A stretch of 64,000 nucleotides of DNA from Streptomyces ficellus (GTDB taxonomy: Bacteria; Actinomycetota; Actinomycetes; Streptomycetales; Streptomycetaceae), in NCBI RefSeq assembly GCF_030406405.1, contig NZ_JAUEPL010000018.1, positions 1 through 64,000 of the forward strand, written 5' to 3'. Position 1 is the stretch's first letter. Every line of letters starts with the position of its first letter. A program made the position numbers and the translations under genes. Shown here one piece after another: positions 51,871-60,275 of this stretch. The notes below the pieces were generated by a model that was not told the DNA's origin, ran no database searches, and saw only the letters and a list, made by a program, of their open reading frames with translations.

Positions 51871-54018
51871 ATGACACGGCACGAAGAAACTGAGGCCCGG
51901 GACGCGGCGGGGACGCGGGGGGCGGGGGAGACGTCGGGCACGGTGGAGGCGTCGGGCACGGTGGAGGCGTCGGGCGCGGCCGGGGTGCCGGACGCCGTCC
52001 GGGCGTTGCTTGGGCGGTCCCACCGGCTGGGGGCCGACCCGCGCAACACCAACTACGCGGGCGGCAACACCTCCGCCAAGGGCACCGCCACCGACCCGGT
52101 GACCGGCGACGGCATCGACCTGATGTGGGTCAAGGGCTCCGGGGGCGATCTCGGGACCCTCAAGGCGGACGGGCTCGCGGCGCTGCGCCTCGACCGGCTG
52201 CGGGCACTGACGGGGGTGTACCCGGGCGTCGAGCGCGAGGACGAGATGGTCGCCGCCTTCGACCACTGCCTGTACGGCAAGGGCGGCGCCGCGCCCTCCA
52301 TCGACACCGCCATGCACGCACTGGTGGACGCCGCCCACGTGGACCACCTCCACCCCGACTCGGGCATCGCGCTCGCCTGCGCGGCCGATGGCGAGAAGCT
52401 CACCGCCGAGTGCTTCGGCGACCAGGTCGTATGGGTGCCCTGGCGGCGGCCCGGGTTCCAGCTCGGCCTGGACATCGCCGCCATCAAGGAGGCCAATCCG
52501 CAGGCCATCGGCTGTGTCCTCGGCGGTCACGGCATCACCGCGTGGGGCGCGACCTCCGAGGAGTGCGAGGCCAACTCGCTGCACATCATCCGCACCGCCG
52601 AGGCCTTCCTCGCCGAGCGCGGACGGCCCGAGCCCTTCGGCCCCGTACGACAGGGGTACGCACCCCTCGCCGAGGCCGAGCGCCGGGAGCGGGCCGCCGC
52701 GCTCGCCCCCCACATCCGGGCCCTCGCCTCCACCGACCGCCCCCAGGTCGGCCACTTCAACGACTGCGACGCCGTCCTCGACTTCATCTCCCGCGCCGAC
52801 CACCCGCGGCTCGCCGCGCTGGGCACCTCCTGCCCGGACCACTTCCTGCGGACGAAGGTCAGGCCGCTGGTCCTCGACCTGCCCCCGTCCGCGCCCCTGG
52901 ACGAGGCGGTCACCCGGCTGCGCGAACTCCACGCCGCCTACCGCGAGGAGTACCGCGCGTACTACCAACGGCACGCGGACGCCGGCTCGCCCGCGATGCG
53001 CGGCGCGGACCCGGCGATCGTCCTCGTGCCCGGCGTCGGCATGTTCTCGTACGGCAAGGACAAGCAGACCGCGCGCGTCGCCGGCGAGTTCTACGTCAAC
53101 GCCATCAACGTGATGCGCGGCGCGGAGGCGGTCTCCTCCTACGCGCCGATCGAGGAGCGCGAGAAGTTCCGCATCGAGTACTGGGAGCTGGAAGAGGCCA
53201 AGCTGCGGCGCATGCCCGGGCCCAAGCCGCTGGCGACCCGCGTGGCGCTGGTCACGGGCGCCGGTTCCGGCATCGGCAAGGCCATCGCGCACCGGCTGGC
53301 CGCCGAGGGCGCCTGCGTGGTCGTCGCCGACCTCAACGCGCGGGCAGCCGCCGCGGTCGCGGAGGAACTGGGCGGCTCCGACAAGGCCGTCGCCGTCACC
53401 GTCGACGTGACGAGCGAGGAGCAGATCGCGGCCGCCTTCCGCGAGGCGCTGCTCGCCTTCGGCGGGGTGGACCTGGTCGTCAACAACGCCGGGATCTCCG
53501 TCTCCAAGCCCCTGCTGGAGACCACCGCGAAGGACTGGGACCTCCAGCACGACATCATGGCCCGCGGCTCCTTCCTCGTCTCGCGGGAGGCCGCCCGCGT
53601 GATGATCGCGCAGGGACTGGGCGGCGACATCGTCTACATCGCGTCCAAGAACGCCGTCTTCGCCGGCCCCAACAACATCGCCTACTCCGCGACCAAGGCC
53701 GACCAGGCCCACCAGGTGCGGCTGCTCGCGGCCGAGCTGGGCGAGCACGGCATCCGTGTCAACGGCGTGAACCCCGACGGTGTGGTGCGCGGGTCCGGCA
53801 TCTTCGCGGCGGGCTGGGGCGCGCAGCGGGCGGCGGTGTACGGGGTGGAGGAGGACGAGCTCGGCGAGTTCTACGCCCAGCGCACCCTGCTCAAGCGCGA
53901 GGTGCTGCCCGAGCACGTCGCCAACGCCGTGTTCGCGCTGACCGGCGGCGACCTCACGCACACCACGGGCCTGCACGTCCCGGTCGACGCGGGCGTCGCC
54001 GCCGCGTTCCTGCGGTGA
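51871..54018 (+). CDS. rhaD: Bifunctional rhamnulose-1-phosphate aldolase / lactaldehyde dehydrogenase
   Basis: 715 residues. After a variable ~45-residue N-terminus with TVEASG repeats, a class II aldolase domain (~55-430) has NTNYAGGNTSAKG, HVDHLHPDSGIAL and GHGITAWGATSEECE zinc ligands. A short-chain dehydrogenase domain (~445-715) has TGAGSGIGKAIA, NNAGISVSKPL and the active YSATKADQ. It cleaves L-rhamnulose-1-phosphate to dihydroxyacetone phosphate and L-lactaldehyde and oxidises the latter to L-lactate, which explains the lactate genes downstream. ATG 51871 was chosen for its GGGGAG spacing; GTG 51862, overlapping the isomerase stop, is an alternative. Confidence 0.93.
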   Translation: MTRHEETEARDAAGTRGAGETSGTVEASGTVEASGAAGVPDAVRALLGRSHRLGADPRNTNYAGGNTSAKGTATDPVTGDGIDLMWVKGSGGDLGTLKADGLAALRLDRLRALTGVYPGVEREDEMVAAFDHCLYGKGGAAPSIDTAMHALVDAAHVDHLHPDSGIALACAADGEKLTAECFGDQVVWVPWRRPGFQLGLDIAAIKEANPQAIGCVLGGHGITAWGATSEECEANSLHIIRTAEAFLAERGRPEPFGPVRQGYAPLAEAERRERAAALAPHIRALASTDRPQVGHFNDCDAVLDFISRADHPRLAALGTSCPDHFLRTKVRPLVLDLPPSAPLDEAVTRLRELHAAYREEYRAYYQRHADAGSPAMRGADPAIVLVPGVGMFSYGKDKQTARVAGEFYVNAINVMRGAEAVSSYAPIEEREKFRIEYWELEEAKLRRMPGPKPLATRVALVTGAGSGIGKAIAHRLAAEGACVVVADLNARAAAAVAEELGGSDKAVAVTVDVTSEEQIAAAFREALLAFGGVDLVVNNAGISVSKPLLETTAKDWDLQHDIMARGSFLVSREAARVMIAQGLGGDIVYIASKNAVFAGPNNIAYSATKADQAHQVRLLAAELGEHGIRVNGVNPDGVVRGSGIFAAGWGAQRAAVYGVEEDELGEFYAQRTLLKREVLPEHVANAVFALTGGDLTHTTGLHVPVDAGVAAAFLR

Positions 54019-54020
54019 CA

Positions 54021-54087
54021 CCGGGCGGGCCCGCCCGCCCGGCCGTCCGCCGCCTCCGCCACCGCCCCCGGCCCCCGAAGCGGGGGC
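54021..54087 (+). promoter_or_regulatory. Two hairpins between rhaD and rhaB
   Basis: CCGGGCGGG and CCCGCCCGG (54021-54042) form a 9-bp stem with a 4-nt loop two bases after the rhaD stop. GCCCCCG-AAG-CGGGGGC (54071-54087) forms a second, 7-bp stem. They may weaken read-through into the kinase gene or protect the upstream mRNA; no T-run follows, so full termination is unlikely. Confidence 0.5.
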
Positions 54088-54142
54088 GGGGGACGGCCCC
54101 AGCCACCCCACCACGAGCGCACCGCATGCCATCCGAGGACCC

Positions 54143-55672
54143 ATGTCACTCACCCCCGCCCCCGCCCCCGCCCCTGCCCCCGGAGTCTTCGCCGCCGTCG
54201 ACCTCGGCGCGTCCAGCGGACGTGTGATGGTCGCCAGGGTCGGGCCCGCGTCCCTGCGCCTGGAAGAGGTGCACCGCTTCCCGAACCGGCCCGTGCGCGT
54301 CGGCGGCACCCTGCACTGGGACGTCCTCGCGCTGTACCGGGGCGTGCTGGACGGACTGCGGGCCGCCGGGGCGGCGGCGGGCGGACGGCTCGCGGGCGTC
54401 GGTGTCGACGGCTGGGCGGTGGACTACGGGCTGCTCGACGCGGCCGGGGCGCTCCTGGGCAACCCCGTGCACTACCGGGACGCGCGCACGGACGGGGCGG
54501 CCGAGAAGGTCGCCGCCGTGCTCCCGCCCGCGGAGCTGTACGCCGCGACCGGGCTTCAGCGCCTGCCGTTCAACACCGTCTACCAGTTGGTCGCCGCCCA
54601 CGGCACACCGCAACTCGCGGCGGCGCGGCGCCTGTTGATGATCCCCGACCTGATCTCGTACTGGCTCACCGGCCAGCAGGGCACCGAGATCACCAACGCC
54701 TCCACCACCCAGCTCGTCGACCCGCGCACCCGCGACTGGTCACCGCTCGTCGCCGCCCGCCTCGGTATCGACCTCGGCCTCTTCGCGCCCCTGCGCGGCC
54801 CCGGTGACCCGGCCGGGCTGCTGCGCCCCGAGGTGCTGACCGAGGCGGGCCTCGAAGGCCCCGTCCCCGTGACCGCGGTCGGTTCGCACGACACGGCCTC
54901 CGCGGTGGTGGGCGTACCGGCGGCGGGGGAGGACTTCGCGTACATCGCCACCGGCACCTGGTCCCTCGCCGGTCTCGAACTCGACCGCCCCGTGCTCACC
55001 GAGGAGTCCAGGGCGGCGAACTTCACCAATGAGCTCGGCGTGGACGGCACCGTCCGCTACCTCCGCAACATCATGGGCCTCTGGCTCCTCCAGGAGTGCC
55101 TGCGCACCTGGGACGCCCAGGGGGAACCGCAGGACCTCGCCGCCCTGCTCGCCGCAGCCGGGCGGGCCATGCCCCTGCGCTCGGTCGTGGACGCGGGCGA
55201 CCCCGCCTTCCTCGCCCCCGGCGACATGCCCCGCCGGATCGCCGAGGCCTGCGCACGCACCGGGCAGCCGCGGCCGCGGACCCCCGCCGAGACCGCCCGC
55301 TGTGTACTGGACTCGCTGGCCCTCGCCCACCGCCGGGCCGTCGAGGAGGCCCAGGCGCTGTCCGGCCGGAGGGTGAGCACGGTGCACATCGTCGGCGGGG
55401 GCGCGCGCAACACGCTCCTGTGCCGGCTGACGGCCGACGCGACCGGCCTGCCGGTCGTCGCGGGCCCGGCCGAGGCCGCAGCGCTCGGAAACGTCCTGGT
55501 CCAGGCCCGCGCGGCCGGGGTGATCAGCGGCGGCCTGGCCGGGATGCGGGCGCTGCTGCGCACCACCCAGCCCTTGCGGTACTACGATCCGGCGGGTGAT
55601 CGTGCGGCCTGGGACGAGGCCGCGGACCGGATCGCCCGGGGCCGAGGGAAGGAGACCGGGACGTGCGCGTAG
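54143..55672 (+). CDS. rhaB: L-rhamnulokinase
   Basis: 509 residues of the FGGY sugar-kinase family. N-terminal phosphate loop VDLGASSGRVMVARV, GVDGWAVDYGLLD, LPFNTVYQLVAAHGTPQL (rhamnulokinase-typical), LISYWLTG and NASTTQLVDPRTRDWS; C-terminal YIATGTWSLAGLELDRP and the ATP-site HIVGGGARNTLLCRLTADATG. It phosphorylates L-rhamnulose for the aldolase encoded just upstream. A 124-bp spacer with two hairpins precedes it. The last 10 bp overlap the next gene. Confidence 0.95.
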   Translation: MSLTPAPAPAPAPGVFAAVDLGASSGRVMVARVGPASLRLEEVHRFPNRPVRVGGTLHWDVLALYRGVLDGLRAAGAAAGGRLAGVGVDGWAVDYGLLDAAGALLGNPVHYRDARTDGAAEKVAAVLPPAELYAATGLQRLPFNTVYQLVAAHGTPQLAAARRLLMIPDLISYWLTGQQGTEITNASTTQLVDPRTRDWSPLVAARLGIDLGLFAPLRGPGDPAGLLRPEVLTEAGLEGPVPVTAVGSHDTASAVVGVPAAGEDFAYIATGTWSLAGLELDRPVLTEESRAANFTNELGVDGTVRYLRNIMGLWLLQECLRTWDAQGEPQDLAALLAAAGRAMPLRSVVDAGDPAFLAPGDMPRRIAEACARTGQPRPRTPAETARCVLDSLALAHRRAVEEAQALSGRRVSTVHIVGGGARNTLLCRLTADATGLPVVAGPAEAAALGNVLVQARAAGVISGGLAGMRALLRTTQPLRYYDPAGDRAAWDEAADRIARGRGKETGTCA

Positions 55673-56418
55673 CCCTCTTCGTCACGTGCGTCAACGACAC
55701 GCTCTATCCGCGCACCGGGCGGGCCGTGGTGTCCCTCCTGGAACGGCTGGGCGTGGAGGTCGCCTTCCCCCAGGCCCAGAGCTGCTGCGGGCAGCCGCAC
55801 TTCAACACCGGTTACCGGCACGAGACGGAGCCGCTGGTGCGCCGCTTCGACGCCGCCTTCCGGGAGTACGAGTACGTCGTCACCCCGTCCGGTTCGTGCG
55901 CCGCGATGGTCCGCGACAACTACCCGCGCATCGGGGCCAAGGCCGCCGCCGAGGGGCGCGGCCGGGCGCTGGCGGAGGCGGCGGCACGGTCGGTGCCCAA
56001 GACGTACGAACTGACCGAGTTCCTGGTCGACGTGCTGGGCGTGACCGATGTCGGGGCGTACTTCCCGCACACCGTGACCTACCACCCCACCTGCCACGGC
56101 CTGCGCGTGCTGGGCCTGCGCGACCGGCCCCGCCGGCTGCTGGAGCACGTCAAGGGGCTCGAACTGCGCGAGCTGCCGGGCGCCGAGGAGTGCTGCGGTT
56201 TCGGCGGCACGTTCGCCGTGAAGAACGCGGCCGTGTCGGCGGCGATGGGCGCCGACAAGGCGGGCCACATCGAGGGCACCGGCGCCGAGGCGGTGTGCAC
56301 GGTCGACAACTCCTGCCTGATGCACATCGGTGGCACGCTCGCCAGGCGGGGGTCCGGCATCCGGCCCGTGCACCTCGCGGAGATCCTCGCCGCGACCGAG
56401 GAGGAGCCGTACGCATGA
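55663..56418 (+). CDS. lutA: L-lactate oxidation complex protein LutA ((Fe-S)-binding)
   Basis: 251 residues with two CCG domains: QSCCGQPHFNTGY (~42-50) and AEECCGFGGTFAVKN (~175-190), plus TYHPTCHGLR and DNSCLMH. These cysteines bind an iron-sulfur cluster or serve a heterodisulfide-like site. LutABC oxidises L-lactate to pyruvate without a flavin lactate dehydrogenase. The GTG has AAGGAG upstream and overlaps rhaB by 10 bp, so it belongs to the rhamnose operon and consumes the lactate made by the bifunctional aldolase. Confidence 0.93.
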   Translation: MRVALFVTCVNDTLYPRTGRAVVSLLERLGVEVAFPQAQSCCGQPHFNTGYRHETEPLVRRFDAAFREYEYVVTPSGSCAAMVRDNYPRIGAKAAAEGRGRALAEAAARSVPKTYELTEFLVDVLGVTDVGAYFPHTVTYHPTCHGLRVLGLRDRPRRLLEHVKGLELRELPGAEECCGFGGTFAVKNAAVSAAMGADKAGHIEGTGAEAVCTVDNSCLMHIGGTLARRGSGIRPVHLAEILAATEEEPYA

Positions 56419-57884
56419 GCGGTACGTATCTGGGGATGCCCGCGTTCCCGAAGGCGGCGCGGGAGGCCGTACACGATCAGACGCTGCGCGGCAATCTGCG
56501 CCACGCCACCCGCACCATCCGCGACAAGCGGGCCAGGGCCGTGGCCGAGCTGGAGGACTGGCCGGCGCTGCGGGCGGCGGGCAGGGCCGTCAAGGATCGC
56601 ACGCTGCGTCACCTCGACCGCTACCTGGTCCAGTTGGAGGAGGCGGTGACCGCGGCGGGCGGGATCGTGCACTGGGCAGCCGACGCCGACGAGGCCAACC
56701 GCATCGTCACCCATCTGGTGAAGGCGACCGGCGAGAGCGAGGTCGTCAAGGTCAAGTCGATGGCCACGCAGGAGATCGGGCTGAACGAGGCGCTGGAGGC
56801 CGAGGGCATCCGGGCGTACGAGACCGACCTCGCCGAGCTGATCGTGCAGCTCGGCGAGGACCGCCCCTCGCACATCCTGGTACCGGCCATCCACCGCAAC
56901 CGGGGCGAGATCCGCGACATCTTCGCGCGCACCATGGGGGAGTGGGGCAGGCCCGCACCCGACGGCCTGACCGACAGCCCCGCCGAGCTGGCGGAGGCGG
57001 CCCGGCTGCACCTCCGGGAGAAGTTCCTGCGCGCCAAGGTCGGCATCTCCGGCGCCAACTTCATGGTGGCCGAGACGGGCACGCTCGTCGTGGTCGAGTC
57101 CGAGGGCAACGGACGGATGTGCCTGACGCTCCCCGAGACGCTGATCTCGGTCGTCGGCATCGAGAAAGTCGTACCCACCTGGCAGGACCTGGAAGTGTTC
57201 CTGCAACTCCTCCCGCGCTCCTCGACGGCCGAGCGGATGAACCCGTACACCAGCACCTGGACCGGCACGACGGACGGCGACGGGCCGCAGACGTTCCATC
57301 TGGTGCTGCTGGACAACGGCCGCACCGACACCCTGGCCGACGAGGTGGGCCGCCAGGCGCTGCGCTGCATCCGCTGCTCGGCCTGCCTGAACGTGTGCCC
57401 GGTGTACGAGCGGGCCGGCGGGCACGCGTACGGCTCCGTCTACCCCGGCCCGATTGGCGCGATCCTCAGCCCGCAGCTGCGCGGTACGCAGACGGAGATC
57501 GACGCCTCGCTGCCGTACGCGTCCTCGCTCTGCGGGGCCTGCTACGAGGTGTGCCCGGTCGCCATCGACATCCCGGAGGTGCTGGTCCATCTGCGGGAGC
57601 GGGTGGTGGAGGGCGGCGAGGTGACCCGGCGGGGCGTCAGGGTCACCCTCAAGCCCGCGAAGGGCCACGCGGCCGAGCGGGCGGCGATGCGGGCGGCCCG
57701 GTGGACCCTGGACCACCCGGGCGCACTGCGCGCGGGACAGCGGCTGGCGGCCCGTACGCGCCGCGTCCATCCCCAGCGGCTGCCGGGTCCGGGGCGGGCG
57801 TGGAGCGACACGCGGGCGTTGCCCGAGGTGCCCGAGGAGTCGTTCAGACACTGGTGGCAGCGCACGCGTGGAGGTGCCCGGTGA
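56415..57884 (+). CDS. lutB: L-lactate oxidation complex protein LutB (iron-sulfur)
   Basis: 489 residues. The N-terminal two thirds is the LUD domain (SEVVKVKSMATQEIGLNEAL, GISGANFMVAETGTLVVVESEGNGRM). Then come two 4Fe-4S ferredoxin motifs, CIRCSACLNVCPVY and CGACYEVCPVAIDIP. A basic C-terminal tail follows. It is the electron-transfer core of the lactate-oxidising complex. The ATG overlaps the lutA stop (ATGA) and its stop overlaps the lutC start (GTGA). Confidence 0.95.
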   Translation: MSGTYLGMPAFPKAAREAVHDQTLRGNLRHATRTIRDKRARAVAELEDWPALRAAGRAVKDRTLRHLDRYLVQLEEAVTAAGGIVHWAADADEANRIVTHLVKATGESEVVKVKSMATQEIGLNEALEAEGIRAYETDLAELIVQLGEDRPSHILVPAIHRNRGEIRDIFARTMGEWGRPAPDGLTDSPAELAEAARLHLREKFLRAKVGISGANFMVAETGTLVVVESEGNGRMCLTLPETLISVVGIEKVVPTWQDLEVFLQLLPRSSTAERMNPYTSTWTGTTDGDGPQTFHLVLLDNGRTDTLADEVGRQALRCIRCSACLNVCPVYERAGGHAYGSVYPGPIGAILSPQLRGTQTEIDASLPYASSLCGACYEVCPVAIDIPEVLVHLRERVVEGGEVTRRGVRVTLKPAKGHAAERAAMRAARWTLDHPGALRAGQRLAARTRRVHPQRLPGPGRAWSDTRALPEVPEESFRHWWQRTRGGAR

Positions 57885-58531
57885 ACAGCAGGGAGCGCGT
57901 CCTGGCGCGGGTGCGCCGGGCGCTGGCGGACGTCCCGCGCGAGGAGCGGCCGCGGGACTTCCCGGTACCGCGCGACTATCTGCGGCGGCACGGCGACGGC
58001 GAGCGGAGCGCGGCGCGGACGGCCGCGCTGCTGGCCGGGAACCTCGCCGATTACCGGGCCGTCGTGCACCGGACGTCCACCGCCGGGCTGCCGGGCCTGC
58101 TGGCGCGGCTGCTGGCGGAGCACGGCTCGCGGTCGGTGGTCCTGCCGCCGGGGCTGCCGCCCGAGTGGCTGGCCGCCGCCGATGTGACCGTGGTGCGCGA
58201 CCGGGAGACGGTCACCCCGGCGGAGCTGGACGCCGTGGACACCGTGGTCACCGGGTGCGCGGTGGCGATCGCGGAGACCGGCACCCTTGTCCTGGACGGC
58301 GGCCCCGACCAGGGCCGGCGGCGGATCACCCTGGTCCCGGACCATCACCTCTGCGTCGTACGGGTCCCCGGCCAGGTGGTCGACTCGGTGCCGCAAGCTC
58401 TGGAGCGACTGGACCCGGCCCGCCCGCTGACCTGGATCTCGGGCCCTTCGGCGACCAGTGACATCGAGCTGGACCGGGTGGAGGGCGTACACGGCCCGCG
58501 CACCCTGGAGGTCATCCTGGTCGAGGACTGA
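57881..58531 (+). CDS. lutC: L-lactate oxidation complex protein LutC (LUD domain)
   Basis: 216 residues, one LUD domain. Conserved pieces: the start SRERVLARVRRAL, TGCAVAIAETGTLVLDGGPDQGRR, LVPDHHLCVVRV and the end ISGPSATSDIELDRVEGVHGPR. It completes LutABC. The GTG start overlaps the lutB stop as GTGA and is the last gene of the operon; a short GC-rich inverted repeat (GCCAC to GTGGC near 58562-58579) follows. Confidence 0.94.
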   Translation: MNSRERVLARVRRALADVPREERPRDFPVPRDYLRRHGDGERSAARTAALLAGNLADYRAVVHRTSTAGLPGLLARLLAEHGSRSVVLPPGLPPEWLAAADVTVVRDRETVTPAELDAVDTVVTGCAVAIAETGTLVLDGGPDQGRRRITLVPDHHLCVVRVPGQVVDSVPQALERLDPARPLTWISGPSATSDIELDRVEGVHGPRTLEVILVED

Positions 58532-58609
58532 CCCCGCCCCTGTGGTCTCTCCCAGGACCGGGCCACCCGCGCGCGTGGCGGCGGGCGGCCCGGGATGGTG
58601 GGTTCAGCC

Positions 58610-58662
58610 GGAGTGGTTCAGCAGGAGTGGTTCACAGGAGTTGGTGCACCGGGAGTGGTTCA
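58610..58662. repeat. Direct repeats of GGAGTGGTTCA
   Basis: GGAGTGGTTCA occurs at 58610-58620, 58624-58634 and 58652-58662, with a degenerate copy near 58638, giving a period of about 14 bp. The last copy runs into the stop codon of the small membrane-protein gene on the other strand. Confidence 0.75.
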
Positions 58663-58815
58663 CCAGTAGTGGCGCCGTCCGCCGATCGCGTGGCCCATGG
58701 CGCCCAAGACCCAGAGGACCGCTCCGATCACGATCAGGATGAGTCCGATGGTCCACAGGATGCTGATGCCTGCGACGGCACCGACGATGAGCAGGACAAG
58801 CCCGAGGATGATCAT
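58660..58815 (-). CDS. Small hydrophobic protein, DUF6131 type (51 aa)
   Basis: 51 residues encoded from ATG with GGAGG six bases upstream. Two hydrophobic helices (MIILGLVLLIVGAVAGISIL and WTIGLILIVIGAVLWVLGAM) are joined by a tight turn and end with the conserved polar tail GGRRHYW. Small proteins of this pattern are common in actinobacteria; their function is unknown. It lies antisense between lutC and an FAD enzyme and stands alone. Confidence 0.85.
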   Translation of the reverse strand: MIILGLVLLIVGAVAGISILWTIGLILIVIGAVLWVLGAMGHAIGGRRHYW

Positions 58816-58967
58816 GTCGCCTCCGATCACGGAGTGTCCCTCTCTTCAAGGAATCCCCGGTCTCAACCAGAGCAAACAGGGCAAAAACCCCAATCCCGCG
58901 TTTGAGGCATCCGGACTGCTACCTTTCGTGTTCTATTAATCGCACGGTGTCACCAACGGGAGGGTGC

Positions 58968-60182
58968 GTGAAGGTCGCGTGCGTCGGCGGCGGGCCCGCC
59001 GGGCTCTATTTCTCGATCCTCATGAAGCGGCAGGACCCGTCCCACGACATCACCGTCCACGAGCGCGACCCCGCCGGGTCGACATACGGCTGGGGCGTGA
59101 CCTACTGGCCGGGTCTGCTCGACAAGCTCCACGCCGCCGATCCCGCTTCCGCCCGCGCCATCCGCGAGCACTCGGTCCGGTGGAGCGGCGGAGTGGCGCA
59201 CATCGGCGACCGCGTGACGGAGCACCACGGTGACGAGGGCTTCGGCATCGCCCGTCGTACCCTGCTCGACCTCCTCGCCGAGCGGGCCGCATCCCTCGGG
59301 GTGCGGCTGACGTTCGAGCATGCCGTCAGCGACGAGAGCGAGGCGCCGGACGCCGACCTGGTGGTCGCCTGCGACGGGGTCAACAGCGCCCTGCGGGGGC
59401 GCCACACCGGCCACTTCGGCACCGAGGTGGCCGCCGGCCGGAACATGTACGTCTGGCTCGGCACCACCAAGGTCTTCGACTCCTTCACCTTCGCCTTCGT
59501 GGAGACGCCGCACGGCTGGATCTGGTGTTACGCCTACCGGTACGAGGAGGGCCGCAGCACCTGTGTCGTCGAGTGCTCCCCGGCCACCTGGACCGGTCTC
59601 GGGCTCCACCGAGCCGGCCGGGCCGAGGGCCTCGCCCTGCTGGAGCGGCTCTTCGCCAAGCCGCTGGACGGGCACCCGCTGACCGGCCGCGCACGCGCGG
59701 ACGGCAGCGCGCAGTGGCGCAGTTTCCGCACCGTGACCAACCGGACCTGGTACCGCGACAACCTCGTCCTGGTGGGGGACGCCGCCCACACGACGCACTA
59801 CTCCATCGGCGCGGGCACCACGCTCGCACTGGAGGACGCCATCGCCCTGGCCGGCGCCCTGCGCGGAAGCCCCCGCCTCCAGCCGGCCCTCGCCCGCTAC
59901 GAGCGGCAGCGGAAGGCCGCGATCCTGTCCGCCCAGAGCGCGGCCCGCTACAGCGCCCAGTGGTACGAGGACCTGCCGCGCTACATCCAGCTGGCGCCGC
60001 CGCAGATGTTCGCGCTGCTCGGCCAGCGGCACTCCCCCCTGCTGCCGCACGTCCCGCCCCAGCTGTACTACCGGATCGACCGCGCCGCCGAGCAGCTTCA
60101 GGCGCTGCGCAGACTCAAGCGCTGGCTCGGCCCCAGGGTCGCGCGCACCCTGCACGCCCACTCAGGCGCCGCCCGGCGCTGA
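58968..60182 (+). CDS. FAD-dependent aromatic monooxygenase-like protein
   Basis: 404 residues. FAD motif at the start, VKVACVGGGPAGLYFSILMK; YGWGVTYWPGLLDKLHAADP, VACDGVNSALR and the second FAD motif NLVLVGDAAHTTHYSIGAGT. The order fits class A flavin hydroxylases; the YGWGV stretch resembles salicylyl-CoA 5-hydroxylase and VioD/VioC-like tryptophan-pathway hydroxylases. The GTG with GGGAGG upstream was chosen; a GTG seven codons earlier is possible. AT-rich TATTAAT at 58934 may be its -10 box. No pathway partner is adjacent, so the substrate is unknown. Confidence 0.85.
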   Translation: MKVACVGGGPAGLYFSILMKRQDPSHDITVHERDPAGSTYGWGVTYWPGLLDKLHAADPASARAIREHSVRWSGGVAHIGDRVTEHHGDEGFGIARRTLLDLLAERAASLGVRLTFEHAVSDESEAPDADLVVACDGVNSALRGRHTGHFGTEVAAGRNMYVWLGTTKVFDSFTFAFVETPHGWIWCYAYRYEEGRSTCVVECSPATWTGLGLHRAGRAEGLALLERLFAKPLDGHPLTGRARADGSAQWRSFRTVTNRTWYRDNLVLVGDAAHTTHYSIGAGTTLALEDAIALAGALRGSPRLQPALARYERQRKAAILSAQSAARYSAQWYEDLPRYIQLAPPQMFALLGQRHSPLLPHVPPQLYYRIDRAAEQLQALRRLKRWLGPRVARTLHAHSGAARR

Positions 60183-60275
60183 CGCGCCGCCGACGCCCCG
60201 ACGCCCACGCCTGGCGGGCGACCGGAGGAGCCGGAAGAGCGGAAGCAGCCGGAAGAGCGGAACCAGCCGGAAGAG

